This document shows, in pieces, positions 10,301-18,357 of a stretch of DNA of 64,000 bases (the stretch's first letter is position 1; the number at the start of each line of letters is the position of its first letter). The notes under the pieces are model-generated. The model had not been told where the DNA came from, made no database searches, and saw nothing but the letters and a program-made list of their open reading frames with translations. Source of the stretch: Ralstonia sp. 25mfcol4.1 (lineage in GTDB: Bacteria; Pseudomonadota; Gammaproteobacteria; Burkholderiales; Burkholderiaceae); the NCBI RefSeq assembly GCF_900104095.1, contig NZ_FNJO01000002.1:186001-250000 (forward strand). The letters are read 5' to 3'. Both the position numbers and the translations under genes were made by a program.

Positions 10301-10878
10301 ACGGCCTGCTGCACATAGGCGTCGGTGCCTGGATGCCCGGCGCGCTGCAGTTCGATATAGAACCGCTGCGGGAACACCGTGGCCCAATGGCGTGCCGCGC
10401 GGCGCGCCCCGTCGGGATTGCCGTTCGCCAGCGCCAGGCCGACATCGCCGCCCATCGCGCCGGACAGCGCGATCAGCCCGGTGGCCAGCGGCAGGCCTTC
10501 CTCGCCCGGCTCCTCGAACCAGCCCGGCTCCAGCTCGGCTCGACCACGATACTGGTTGCCCAGCCAGGCGCGCGACAGCAGCGTGCAGAGGTTCAGATAG
10601 CCGACGCGGTCCTGCACCAGCAGCTGCATGCGAGCCGGCTTGTCGCGGTCATCGGCGTTGGTCAGCCAGACATCGGCGCCGACCACGGGCTTGATGCCGC
10701 CGCCACGGGCTTCCTTGTAGAAGCGGATCAGGCCGAAGGCGTTCGCCAGGTCTGTCAGCGCGAGCGCGCCCATGCCATCCTTGGCAGCAGCCTTGACGGC
10801 GTCATCGAGACGGACGATGCCGTCCACCACCGAGTATTCGGAGTGGAGGCGAAGGTGTACAAAGCGGGGTGCAGACAT
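7375..10878 (-). CDS. dnaE: DnaE, DNA polymerase III alpha subunit
   Basis: A 1167-residue replicative polymerase. It starts with a PHP domain (RLHSEYSVVDG near residue 10), followed by the catalytic palm with the PDFDIDFCQHGRD motif, where the two Asp of DFDID bind metal. The fingers and beta-binding region and a C-terminal OB domain come next (KLIIVMIDDGTAQIEM). Length and motifs are those of the main DnaE rather than the error-prone DnaE2. The ATG at 10878 (MSAPRF) is chosen because the PHP domain begins right after it. The C-terminal codons overlap the start of the GT4 gene. Confidence 0.97.
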   Translation of the reverse strand: MSAPRFVHLRLHSEYSVVDGIVRLDDAVKAAAKDGMGALALTDLANAFGLIRFYKEARGGGIKPVVGADVWLTNADDRDKPARMQLLVQDRVGYLNLCTLLSRAWLGNQYRGRAELEPGWFEEPGEEGLPLATGLIALSGAMGGDVGLALANGNPDGARRAARHWATVFPQRFYIELQRAGHPGTDAYVQQAVQLAAALQLPVVATHPVQFMTPDDFTAHEARVCIAEGELLANPRRTRKFTTDQYFKTQDEMCALFADIPSALQNSVEIAKRCNLTLELGKPRLPLFPTPDGMSLDDYLVFMAKDGLEKRLAVLFPDEAERESKRPEYYARLEFETGTIIKMGFPGYFLIVADFINWAKNNGVPVGPGRGSGAGSLVAYALGITDLDPLKYALLFERFLNPERVSMPDFDIDFCQHGRDRVITYVKEKYGKEAVSQIATFGTMAAKAAVRDVGRVLDLGYGFVDSVAKLIPFKPGKLVTLEEAKKEEPALAERERNEEEVRQLLELAQRVEGMTRNVGMHAGGVLIAPGRLTDFCPLYTQGTDGMSGVVSQYDKDDVEAAGLVKFDFLGLTTLTILDWAERYIRRLDPSKTDWNCSQIPLDDGPAFEILKSANTVAVFQLESRGMQGMLKDAKPDRFEDIIALVALYRPGPMDLIPSFCARKHGREKVEYPDPRVEPVLKETYGIMVYQEQVMQMAQIIGGYSLGGADLLRRAMGKKKAEEMAKHRELFREGAAKNGLSAQQADDIFDLMEKFAGYGFNKSHAAAYALLAYYTAWLKAHHPAEFMAANMSLAMDDTDKVKILYEDCRLNKIAVLPPDVNASEYRFAPTDAKTIRYGLGGIKGSGQGAIEDILRAREEKPFADLFDFCERVDRRQVNRRTIEALIRAGAFDSLNDNRAQLLASVSIAMEAAEQKAESANQVSLFDLMDDAGDAHRPALIDEPRWTAKRTLQEEKQALGYYFSGHLFDASRDEVRKFVKGTLAALEKEVQGNGGGYGRDVRGKVVAGVIMGVRTQMTQRGKLIIVMIDDGTAQIEMTVFNELYDANRHMFREDELIIAQGNARHDTFTGGVRFTAESVMDLVTARARYADAVCLGFNGNASTERLRELLTPFLANGAQVPGVPVRIRYVNKSAQCEATLGDQWQITPSEEALTTLRDALGDSVRMLYA

Positions 10879-11006
10879 AGGGCGCCATTGTACCGGCTCC
10901 CCCCGCCGCTCACTCTGAGAGTTTTCGCAAAGTAACACCGCGGCATGCACCGTGCGCCACTCGTCCGACCTGCACTGGGCGGGTATCGGGGACGGCGCCA
11001 AGCGGC

Positions 11007-11012
11007 TATAAT
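11007..11012 (+). promoter_or_regulatory. consensus -10 for trhO
   Basis: A perfect TATAAT, 84 bases before the trhO ATG in the gap shared with divergent dnaE. No convincing -35 hexamer lies 16-18 bases upstream, so the promoter call rests on the -10 alone. Confidence 0.45.
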
Positions 11013-11095
11013 TTCGCCTTTCCAATCAGGCAGTTACCGAGCGCGCTGGCGCGTCCCGCAGTCACCTGCGGCGCCCGGCCCGGCGGCATCATTCC

Positions 11096-11947
11096 ATGCA
11101 GATCGTCAACATTTCGGCTTACAAGTTCGTCACGCTCGAGGATATCGAGACCCTGCGCCCCGCCATGCGCGAGCGCTGCGAGGCGGCGGGACTGAAAGGC
11201 ACGATCCTGCTGGCACCGGAAGGCATCAACATGTTCCTGGCCGGCACACGCGGGCAGATCGACGGCTTCATGGCGTGGCTGCACGCCGATGCGCGCTTCG
11301 CCGATATCGCCCCAAAGGAAAGCCTGTCGGAAAACCAGCCCTTCAAGCGCATGCTGGTGCGTGCCAAGAAGGAAATCATCACCATGAAGATGCCGCTGAT
11401 CCGCCCGGAAGCCGGCCGAGCGCCGTCGGTGCGCCCGGTGGATCTCAAGCGCTGGCTCGACCAGGGCCATGACGACGAAGGCCGCCCGGTGGTGATGCTC
11501 GACACGCGCAACGATTTCGAAGTGGCAGTGGGCACGTTCGACGGTGCGGTCGAGTACAACATCTCGAAATTCAGCGAATTTCCGCCCGCCGTGGCCGAAA
11601 ACAGGGCGGCGCTCGACGGCAAGACCGTGGTGTCGTTCTGCACGGGCGGCATCCGCTGCGAAAAGGCAGCCATTCACATGCAGGAAGTGGGCATCGAGCG
11701 CGTGTACCAGCTCGAAGGCGGCATCCTCAAGTATTTCGAGGAAGTCGGCGGCAGCCACTACCACGGCGACTGCTTCGTGTTCGACTACCGCACCGCGCTG
11801 AATCCGAACCTGGAGCCCGCCGGCCCGGTCCAGTGCTTTGCCTGCCGCGCCGTGGTGACGCCCGAGGAGCAGCAGCATCCGAAGTATGTCGTGGGCCAGT
11901 GCTGCCCGCACTGCGCCGACACGGCTGCCGCGGTTGCCGCGGCGTGA
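11096..11947 (+). CDS. trhO: TrhO, tRNA uridine(34) 5-hydroxylase (rhodanese family)
   Basis: A 283-residue protein of the YceA/TrhO family, which hydroxylates wobble uridine 34 of certain tRNAs using molecular oxygen. An N-terminal acylphosphatase-like domain (1-95, [11 protein letters not shown]) precedes a rhodanese domain (about 125-220) with the catalytic loop [10 protein letters not shown], Cys182 and Cys188. The C-terminal tail is cysteine-rich (CFACRAV and QCCPHC) and may hold zinc. It is a single gene with its stop only three bases from the stop of the convergent Nudix gene. Confidence 0.9.
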   Translation: MQIVNISAYKFVTLEDIETLRPAMRERCEAAGLKGTILLAPEGINMFLAGTRGQIDGFMAWLHADARFADIAPKESLSENQPFKRMLVRAKKEIITMKMPLIRPEAGRAPSVRPVDLKRWLDQGHDDEGRPVVMLDTRNDFEVAVGTFDGAVEYNISKFSEFPPAVAENRAALDGKTVVSFCTGGIRCEKAAIHMQEVGIERVYQLEGGILKYFEEVGGSHYHGDCFVFDYRTALNPNLEPAGPVQCFACRAVVTPEEQQHPKYVVGQCCPHCADTAAAVAAA

Positions 11948-11950
11948 TTG

Positions 11951-12631
11951 TCAGGCGGCCAGCAGATGGTAGAGGTTGCGTAGCATCCCGGCCGTCGCGC
12001 CCCAGATGAAGCGATGCCCGCCGCCCTCGCGCGGATACGGCATCGAATAGAACTGGCGCTCCCCGCCTTCCCAGCGCAGCATGCGGCGCTCGTGCCGAGC
12101 GGGGTCCATCAAAAACGCCAGCGGCACCTCGAAGATTTCGGCCACCTCGCCCGCATCGGGCTGCAGCGTGAAGCCGGTATGAACCAGGCCCACCACCGGG
12201 CTTACGTGGAAGCCCGTGCCGGTGATGTAGTCCGGCAACGATCCCAGTACCTCGATGAAATCACGCTTGAGGCCGATTTCCTCCTCGGTCTCGCGCAGGG
12301 CCGTGGCAATGCGGTCGGCATCGAAGGTTTCCTGACTGCCGCCCGGAAAGCTGATCTGCCCGGCATGCGCGGTCAGGTTGGCATTGCGCTGGGTCAGCAG
12401 CACCGTCAGGCCGTCGGGGTGCTCGACCAGGGGCACCAGTACCGAAGCTTGCCGCAGCCCGCGCGTGCGATCGTAGACGCGTGACTCGTCGGTCAGTTCA
12501 GGCTCCCACGCCGGGGGCGAGAGCAGCCGGTGCCGGATGAAATCGGGTTGCATGCGCGGCGCACTGAGCGGCGCGCGGCGGCTGTCGGTCTCGATAACCG
12601 GCAGCGCCTCGGGATCGAATTTGGGGCGCAT
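11951..12631 (-). CDS. NudL-like CoA pyrophosphatase (Nudix hydrolase)
   Basis: A 226-residue Nudix protein. The Nudix box begins GGSQETFDAD (about 116-125) and ends RETEEEIGL (about 132-140), preceded by the LTQRNANLTAHAGQISFPGG stretch typical of CoA pyrophosphatases (NudL/YeaB). Known members cut CoA and its derivatives to 3',5'-ADP and 4'-phosphopantetheine. Substrate here is inferred from family resemblance. It lies just downstream of the rpsP operon on the same strand but is separated from it by a terminator, so it is probably transcribed on its own. Confidence 0.85.
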   Translation of the reverse strand: MRPKFDPEALPVIETDSRRAPLSAPRMQPDFIRHRLLSPPAWEPELTDESRVYDRTRGLRQASVLVPLVEHPDGLTVLLTQRNANLTAHAGQISFPGGSQETFDADRIATALRETEEEIGLKRDFIEVLGSLPDYITGTGFHVSPVVGLVHTGFTLQPDAGEVAEIFEVPLAFLMDPARHERRMLRWEGGERQFYSMPYPREGGGHRFIWGATAGMLRNLYHLLAA

Positions 12632-12704
12632 AACGTCGTCAAGTATGACAGAACGTCAGAATGTTGCATTGCAGCATAATGTAGGGCGACGCCACCGGAA
12701 GTGC

Positions 12705-12729
12705 AAAAAGGACACCCGAGGGTGTCCTT
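12705..12729 (-). terminator. Rho-independent terminator of the rpsP-rplS operon
   Basis: Read on the minus strand: stem AAGGACACC / GGTGTCCTT with a tetraloop, followed by a run of T. It lies 49 bases after the rplS stop. Confidence 0.85.
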
Positions 12730-12777
12730 CGCAATGCCGGATTGGCACCGGTCGCCCGGTGCCTGGCGCGGAAAAGC

Positions 12778-13170
12778 TTATTCCGCGGCGACGGCAGCGG
12801 CCTTGGCCTTCGTCACCAGCTTTTCCTTGATACGTGCCGACTTGCCCGAACGCTCGCGCAGGTAGTACAGCTTCGCGCGACGGACGTCACCGCGACGCTT
12901 CACTTCGATGCCGGCGATCAGCGGCGAGTACAGCTGGAACGTACGTTCCACGCCTTCACCCGACGAGATCTTGCGCACGATGAAGGAGCTGTTCAGACCA
13001 CGGTTACGCTTGGCGATCACCACGCCTTCGTAAGCCTGCACGCGCTTGCGGTTACCTTCCACCACGTTCACGTTGACGATCACGGTGTCGCCAGGTGCGA
13101 ATGCGGGGATGGTCTTGTTCGCGGTCAGACGCGCGATCTCTTCCTTCTCGATTTGCTCGATGAGGTTCAT
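12778..13170 (-). CDS. rplS: 50S ribosomal protein L19
   Basis: A 130-residue protein at the 30S-50S interface of the ribosome. The core ([40 protein letters not shown]) is unmistakable L19. The alanine- and lysine-rich tail after about residue 115 extends it beyond the E. coli length (115 aa). The start at 13170 has AAGGAG nine bases upstream. Last gene of rpsP-rimM-trmD-rplS. Confidence 0.97.
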   Translation of the reverse strand: MNLIEQIEKEEIARLTANKTIPAFAPGDTVIVNVNVVEGNRKRVQAYEGVVIAKRNRGLNSSFIVRKISSGEGVERTFQLYSPLIAGIEVKRRGDVRRAKLYYLRERSGKSARIKEKLVTKAKAAAVAAE

Positions 13171-13237
13171 CGTTTTCTCCTTAACCATCTTACCGGCGTT
13201 AATACCCACATTCGGGGCCCCGGCAGAGGATGGGGTT

Positions 13238-14020
13238 TCACTTGGCGGGAGCGAACTCCTGCCCTGCTTTCGCCGCCAGGGTCGACAGGTACTTCTCGTC
13301 GGCCTTGGACAACAACCCTTGCGCGCGCGCCGCCACGATCAGATCGGGACGCTTGCGCGCGGTATTGGCCAGCGCCTGCTGGCGCCGCCATTTTTCAATC
13401 TCGGCATGATGGCCCCCGAGCAACACATCGGGCACCCGCACGCCTTCGTATTCTTCCGGCCGCGTGTAATGCGGACAGTCGAGCAGGCCGTTCACAAAGC
13501 TGTCCTGCACCGCCGACTGCGCATCGCCCAGCACGCCAGGCAGATGCCGCACCACCGCGTCGATCAGCGCCATCGCGGGCAGTTCGCCACCCGACAGCAC
13601 GAAATCGCCGAGGCTGATTTCCTCGTCCACGCGACGGTCGATCAGGCGCTGATCGATCGCCTCGTACCGTCCGCACAGCAGCACCAGCCCCGGACGCTGC
13701 GCCAGTTCCATGACCTTGCCATGGCTCAGCGTCGCGCCTTGCGGCGACATCAGCACCACGTGCGGCCGTTCGACACCAGCGTCCGACTGCGCCGCGCTCG
13801 CGGCATCGATCGCATCTTCGAGCGGCTTGCCCAGCATCACCATGCCAGGCCCGCCGCCATAGGGGCGATCGTCGATCGTACGGTAATTGTCGACCGTGAA
13901 GTCGCGGGGATTCCAGGTGCGCAGCGCATAACGCTGCTGCTTCGCCGCCCGGCTGGTGATACCCCAGTCGGTCAGCGCGCGAAACATCTCGGGAAACAGC
14001 GTGATTACATCGAACTGCAT
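13238..14020 (-). CDS. trmD: TrmD, tRNA (guanine-37-N1)-methyltransferase
   Basis: A 260-residue SPOUT-class enzyme that methylates G37 next to the anticodon and so prevents +1 frameshifting. Recognisable features are the N-terminus [22 protein letters not shown], the knot loops [12 protein letters not shown] and [13 protein letters not shown], and the C-terminal RRPDL-like helix. The start at 14020 has GAGGGAGG upstream. The gap to rimM is 31 bases. It is the third gene of the ribosomal operon. Confidence 0.97.
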   Translation of the reverse strand: MQFDVITLFPEMFRALTDWGITSRAAKQQRYALRTWNPRDFTVDNYRTIDDRPYGGGPGMVMLGKPLEDAIDAASAAQSDAGVERPHVVLMSPQGATLSHGKVMELAQRPGLVLLCGRYEAIDQRLIDRRVDEEISLGDFVLSGGELPAMALIDAVVRHLPGVLGDAQSAVQDSFVNGLLDCPHYTRPEEYEGVRVPDVLLGGHHAEIEKWRRQQALANTARKRPDLIVAARAQGLLSKADEKYLSTLAAKAGQEFAPAK

Positions 14021-14051
14021 CAGCGCCTCCCTCGACGGCAATTCAGGAACG

Positions 14052-14720
14052 TCAGTAGTCCAGCCCCCAGTCGACCACGATGCGCCGGGCCGACGTATCG
14101 ACCGCGCGCAGGAATGCGTCGACAAACGGGATCAGCCGCTCAGCGGCCTTGCCGTCCGGCAGCTGGTACGCCACCTGTAGGATCTGGTGGGCGCCGTTGT
14201 CGATCAGCCCGGTCACGTCGCCGAGCGATTCGCCCTGCTCGTTGACCACGGCGCAACCGATCAGGTCGACCCAGTAAAACTCACCTTCTTCCGGCGCGGG
14301 AAAATCCGCACGCCGGATCCAGACGCGGCGGCCCTTGAGCATTTCCGCCACATTGCGATCCGAAACGCCGGTGGCTTGCGCCACCACGGTACCGCTATGT
14401 TCCCGCGACTGGGAAATCTTGACGCTGACCGCTTCCGCCGCCTCGGCAGGCGCCGTTACCACGCCGGCAGCCGGTGCACGCAGCAGCCACCAGCGGCGGG
14501 CATGCAGCAATGCGGAGGCGTCGTCCGCATGTGGCTGGACCTTGATCCAGCCCCGGATGCCGTATGCGGCGCCCACGTAGCCAACCTCGACGAGATCGTC
14601 GGGCAGGCTGTCCGTGAACAGCAGCGTGGCAGGCAGCTTTGCTGGCCGGCCGGCGGCACCACCTTGCGTGGCGGCAGTCGACAGGTTCAGCGGCTTGCGG
14701 CCGGTGGCGTTGCCAGTCAC
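14052..14720 (-). CDS. rimM: RimM, 16S rRNA processing / 30S maturation factor
   Basis: A 222-residue two-domain protein that binds S19 and helps 30S head maturation. The RimM N domain starts [20 protein letters not shown] (about 45-64). The C-terminal PRC barrel reads [21 protein letters not shown], then the conserved end [14 protein letters not shown]. The only start consistent with operon spacing is GTG at 14720; the first 40 residues are poorly conserved and low in complexity, so the true start may be later. No clear Shine-Dalgarno site precedes it. Confidence 0.92.
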   Translation of the reverse strand: MTGNATGRKPLNLSTAATQGGAAGRPAKLPATLLFTDSLPDDLVEVGYVGAAYGIRGWIKVQPHADDASALLHARRWWLLRAPAAGVVTAPAEAAEAVSVKISQSREHSGTVVAQATGVSDRNVAEMLKGRRVWIRRADFPAPEEGEFYWVDLIGCAVVNEQGESLGDVTGLIDNGAHQILQVAYQLPDGKAAERLIPFVDAFLRAVDTSARRIVVDWGLDY

Positions 14721-14779
14721 GTTGGCGGAGCGTCTTTACGCGTCAGCGCGCACCACATGCAGGTGCGCCTGAACAGCTA

Positions 14780-15034
14780 TCAGGCAGCAGCCTTGACGGC
14801 GGCTTGCTTGACCAGGCGGGCAACGGTCGGCGACAGTTGGGCGCCAACGCCTTGCCAGTAGGCCAGACGGTCTTGCGCAACGCGCAGGCCTTCTTCCTTG
14901 TCGGAAGCCAGCGGGTTGTAGAAGCCAACGCGCTCGATGAAACGGCCATCGCGACGGTTGCGCGAATCGGTAGCAACGATGTTGAAGAACGGGCGCTTCT
15001 TGCTGCCGCCGCGAGCCAGACGGATTACGACCAT
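14780..15034 (-). CDS. rpsP: 30S ribosomal protein S16
   Basis: An 84-residue protein, the usual S16 length, with the conserved start [20 protein letters not shown] and the R(I/F)ERVGFYNP segment. It is the first gene of the operon, with GAGGAA nine bases before the ATG and a sigma-70-like promoter further upstream. Confidence 0.98.
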   Translation of the reverse strand: MVVIRLARGGSKKRPFFNIVATDSRNRRDGRFIERVGFYNPLASDKEEGLRVAQDRLAYWQGVGAQLSPTVARLVKQAAVKAAA

Positions 15035-15078
15035 GTTAATTCCTCGAAAAAACGGGGTGTGCGAACACGAAACGCAAG

Positions 15079-15107
15079 AGTATAGCCCACTTCCCGAGTC
15101 CAAACAA
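15079..15107 (-). promoter_or_regulatory. rpsP operon promoter
   Basis: On the minus strand TTGTTT and TATACT are separated by exactly 17 bases, with the predicted start site about 38 bases upstream of the rpsP ATG. This fits sigma-70 spacing well. Confidence 0.6.
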
Positions 15108-15208
15108 ACACTTAGGGCTTTCCTGCACGATACCGCCCCTGCGGAGCGCAGTTGACGCAACACTTGCGGCATAGCATCGTGGCGAAAACCGCGAACCGGA
15201 GGTATGCC

Positions 15209-16344
15209 GTGAGCCCGAATCGACACTTTTCTGGCGCGAGGGGCCTGTGCCGGGCGATGGCCGTGCTCGCCCTTGGCATTTTCGCATGGAGCCAGCCTGC
15301 ACAGGCTGCGCCGCCGATCAGCCATATCAAGCTGCCGCCCGGCTTCCGGATCGACGTATTGACTGACAAGGTGCCCGGTGCCCGCGGCATGGCGATGTCG
15401 CCGCAGGGCACCCTCTACGTTGGATCGCGCGGCGAGGGCAAGGTCTATGCGCTGGCATCGCCCCTGGCACCCGACCCGAAACCGCGTGTGATTGCCAGCG
15501 GACTCACCATGCCCGCCGGGGTGGCGTTCCGCGATGGCTCGCTTTTTGTGTCGTCCACATCACGTATCGTTCGCCTCGACGATATCGAGACACGACTCGA
15601 TTCCCCGCCAAAGCCGGCGATAGTCAACGATACCTTTCCCACCGATACGCATCACGGCTGGAAGTTTATTGCCTTCGGGCCCGATGGTTATCTGTACGTA
15701 CCGGTCGGCGCGCCCTGCAACATCTGCGCGCGCGACGAAAACCGCTACGCCAACATCATGAAGATGAAGCCCGATGGCTCCGATCTGCAGGTCGTGGCGA
15801 AGGGCGTGCGCAACACGGTGGGATTTGCCTGGCATCCGGCCTCGCACGAACTCTGGTTCACCGACAACGGCCCGACTGGCTCGGCGACGACCAGCCCGAT
15901 GACGAACTGAATCGGCTGACGCAGCCGGGCCAGCATTTCGGATTTCCCTATTGCCATGCCGGCGACATCGCCGATCCCGAGTTCGGCAAGCAGCGCCCCT
16001 GCTCGACCTTCGTGCCGCCCGTGGCCAAGCTGGGCGCGCACGTTGCGGCGCTGGGCATGCGGTTCTATACGGGCACCCAGTTTCCGGCCGAATACCGCCA
16101 GAACAACATCTTCATCGCCGAACACGGCAGCTGGAATCGCTCCGAACGCAGCGGCTATCGCATCGTGCGCGTCGTGGTGGACGATAAAGGCCGAGCCGTG
16201 CGCCAGGAAGTGTTTGCCGAAGGATGGCTGCACAACGGCATTCCGTGGGGCCGCCCGGTCGATGTCCAGGTCGCGCCCGATGGTTCCTTGTTGGTCAGCG
16301 ACGACATGGCCGATGCCATCTACCGCATCCGCTATGCGCCCTGA
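15209..16344 (+). pseudogene. PQQ-type sugar (sorbosone/glucose) dehydrogenase, broken by a frameshift
   Basis: A secreted beta-propeller dehydrogenase interrupted by one frameshift. The first part starts at GTG 15209 behind CGGAGG and has a signal peptide ending near AQA. It then reads in family fashion ([36 protein letters not shown]) to LWFTDNG. There the frame shifts at about 15871-15874 and ends at TGA 15910. From the same point the next frame continues as DWLGDDQPDDELNRLTQPG and on through HGSWNRS to the stop at 16344. One missing base (GGCCCGACTGG where GGC-CGN-GAC-TGG is expected) explains it. It may be a true pseudogene or a sequencing error. Confidence 0.82.
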
Positions 16345-16427
16345 AACAGGCCTCTAATCGCCGCCAGGCGAGGCCCGGCGCGGGGTCCCGGCGGACGCGC
16401 CAAACGTGGCAAAAATGACGAAACAAT

Positions 16428-16445
16428 CCGTTACACCAGTAACGG
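16428..16445. repeat. 7-bp inverted repeat upstream of a secreted protein gene
   Basis: CCGTTAC, a four-base spacer (ACCA) and GTAACGG form a perfect dyad about 85 bases before the ATG at 16531. It could be a regulator site or a weak hairpin; there is no T run after it. Confidence 0.5.
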
Positions 16446-16530
16446 GTTTCGCCTAGGCCATCACAGCCTCGCTGCGTACCATGAATCCAACGCCTGACTC
16501 ATCACCTGCTACAGGACATTGGGATTCCGC

Positions 16531-16944
16531 ATGCTTACCCGCCCCCACCTGCGCCATCTGGTGGCTGGTACCGTGGCCGTCATCGGCCTGGTTGGCACAG
16601 TTGCCACCAGCCACGCACAAGTTGCCTTCTGGCAGCGCGCCTTCGCCGAGCAGCCGGTGCGTATGGGCCGTGTGGGCGCCGGCTGGGACGTTGCCAGCGT
16701 TCGCGCGGAAAACCGCGACCACGTACAGGCCCAGATCGACCGGATGGAACAGCGCGCCCGTAACGACGACCGCCTGAGCGGCCGGCCGCCCGGCCCTGGC
16801 GGCCAGACCGATGAACGGTCCGCACGCCAGGCTGGCGGTGCCGATCGCAACAGCGGTGGCGATGCTTCGATGCGCGGCACCGAGATGCGCCCCGCCCATG
16901 TCGGTCCCGGCTGGCAGGCGCGCGGCCGCGACGGCGGACGCTGA
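16531..16944 (+). CDS. secreted protein of unknown function
   Basis: A 137-residue protein with a clear signal peptide (RHLVAGTVAVIGLVGTVATSHAQ, cleavage likely after AHA-type SHA near residue 29). The mature part is Arg- and Gly-rich and probably disordered, with the repeated idea REMR.GxGW: VGAGWDVASVRAENRD and VGPGWQARGRD. No domain is recognised. The ATG at 16531 is chosen because the signal peptide follows directly; the Shine-Dalgarno match is weak. A strong terminator follows, so it is probably monocistronic. Confidence 0.65.
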   Translation: MLTRPHLRHLVAGTVAVIGLVGTVATSHAQVAFWQRAFAEQPVRMGRVGAGWDVASVRAENRDHVQAQIDRMEQRARNDDRLSGRPPGPGGQTDERSARQAGGADRNSGGDASMRGTEMRPAHVGPGWQARGRDGGR

Positions 16945-16971
16945 CGCACTTTCCCGCAAGCCCATCCCCCA

Positions 16972-16994
16972 GGCCGGAACTTCCGGCCTTTTTT
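16972..16994 (+). terminator. Rho-independent terminator
   Basis: Stem GGCCGGA / TCCGGCC with a three-base loop, followed by six T residues, 28 bases after the stop at 16944. Confidence 0.85.
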
Positions 16995-17181
16995 CATGGT
17001 CAGTCTTGATGTGCGTGCCAGAAAACGCCGCACAGGCTGCCGCCCGGCGCTGTCCGGGGACGTCCAGCGTGCCGTTGTTGCGCAGACGGCAATCAAATTG
17101 ACCTGCCTCTGCCCGGCACCCACTGTCCGGGCCCCGGAGGCTGGGCGCGGCCTCCACAAGAACGATCTGTCGAGGTTCATC

Positions 17182-17331
17182 ATGTACCCCCTACTTCACG
17201 ACCTGGCCCGACACGCGGGCCAGTTGTCATTGTCGCTGCTGTTCATGCTGATGCTGACCGTGGTGCTGTACAGCGAAACGCATATCTCCAAAATGGTGGC
17301 CGGCGCGCTGGCATCGATCTGGCCGTCCTGA
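17182..17331 (+). CDS. possible 49-residue single-span membrane protein
   Basis: The short frame MYPLLHDLARHAGQ is followed by a strongly hydrophobic stretch (about 14-31, LSLSLLFMLMLTVVLYS) and a short tail. CGAGG lies about nine bases before the ATG. It ends 17 bases before the TM2-domain gene. There is no homology I can name. Support is the hydrophobic helix, the plausible ribosome-binding site and the otherwise empty 237-base gap. Confidence 0.45.
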   Translation: MYPLLHDLARHAGQLSLSLLFMLMLTVVLYSETHISKMVAGALASIWPS

Positions 17332-17348
17332 CGCTACAATGGGCGCCG

Positions 17349-17900
17349 ATGCCGCCGGCATCGAAGGGATTTTCCGTTCGCCCAGCCTCGCCTACGATGC
17401 CTGCCGCCAGCCAAGCCCCCGCCATTGCCCGTGAACCCGCCAGCCCACCCACAACGCGTGGCGGAAAATCCAAATTGATCACCGTCGCGCTGGCCTTCCT
17501 GCTTGGCAGCCTCGGGGCGCATCGCTTTTATCTGAAGGGCCTGCGTGACCCGTTCGGCTGGACCCATCTGCTGGCCACGACGGCGGGTGCCATCGGCGTC
17601 GCATCGATGATTGTGGGCACGGGAAGTCCGGTTCTGAACTGGATCTTTGCCGTGGCGGGTGGCGTATCGGTCATCAGCGCATTCCTGACCGCCATCGTGT
17701 TCGGGCTGCGGCCCGACGACAAATGGGATGCCCGCTATAACGCGCACGGCACGCCCACGCGCTCGGGCTGGCCGGTGGTAATTCTCGTCATCCTGTCACT
17801 GATGATTGGCACGGGCCTGCTGATGGCCGGGCTGGCGATCAGCTTCCAGACCTTCTTCGAATCGCAGGTCGAGGCCGCCAAGGCGCTGTCACAGGAATAA
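17349..17900 (+). CDS. TM2-domain-type membrane protein
   Basis: 183 residues. After a proline-rich N-terminus of about 40 residues come several hydrophobic helices. The segment KSKLITVALAFLLGSLGAHRFYLKG matches the TM2 domain (helix, GxxGxHRFYLG turn, helix), and two or three more helices follow (VILVILSLMIGTGLLMAGLA near the end). The function of bacterial TM2 proteins is largely unknown. TACAAT at 17335-17340 could be a -10 but lies too close to the first ATG unless translation starts at the second ATG (17397). Confidence 0.7.
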   Translation: MPPASKGFSVRPASPTMPAASQAPAIAREPASPPTTRGGKSKLITVALAFLLGSLGAHRFYLKGLRDPFGWTHLLATTAGAIGVASMIVGTGSPVLNWIFAVAGGVSVISAFLTAIVFGLRPDDKWDARYNAHGTPTRSGWPVVILVILSLMIGTGLLMAGLAISFQTFFESQVEAAKALSQE

Positions 17901-18090
17901 CGCCCCGCCGCGGCATCCGTCCGGCAATGCCCTTCGATCCGCTCGACATCGCCGTGTTGTCCATGGATGGCATTGACCGATCGCAAGCCCGCTCGCAATA
18001 AGCCTGTCGATAACTCGTAAAACGACCATACTGCTTAGGTCCAAATGACAGGCGGCACTGCACCGCTGCAGCGCTGCGAAGGAGACGCTG

Positions 18091-18357
18091 ATGGAACATC
18101 CCAGTTACGAGGAAGGACGCCTGGCCGCGATTGCGGTGCGCCTGGCCATGTCGTCGGGCTTGCCGCCCACCAGTGCCAGGGCGGCACTGGAACTTGCCTG
18201 CCGCATGATCGACGACAGCCTGGATGCACCGGCCACTGCACGCAAGGAAACTCAGAAGAGCGAGCCTTGCCTGTCTTCGCCGCCGCACGGCCGCGTGGAG
18301 CGCGTCGGTCTGGGCGGTGGCCTGAACCGCGACGTGTCCAGCTCGAAGCGGTTATAG
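18091..18357 (+). CDS. small hypothetical protein overlapping the radical SAM gene 3' end
   Basis: An 88-codon frame. The first 50 residues look like a real protein: MEHPSYEEGRLAAIAVRLAM, then helix-rich sequence with SARAALELACRMIDDSL. An AAGGAG site sits seven bases before the ATG. The last 106 bases lie antisense to the 3' end of the radical SAM gene, and the tail there is low in complexity. I recognise no family. Either the gene is real with an unusually long convergent overlap, or a stop has been lost. Confidence 0.45.
   Translation: MEHPSYEEGRLAAIAVRLAMSSGLPPTSARAALELACRMIDDSLDAPATARKETQKSEPCLSSPPHGRVERVGLGGGLNRDVSSSKRL

Noticed and set aside
7690..10935. A 1081-codon plus-strand open frame opposite dnaE.
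   Set aside because: Same GC-driven antisense artefact; dnaE shows all polymerase motifs, the other strand shows none.
16012..16344. A separate 110-residue gene after the sugar dehydrogenase.
   Set aside because: Its sequence continues the dehydrogenase in another frame, and coding-like sequence extends upstream to the frameshift point, so it is the broken 3' part of one gene.
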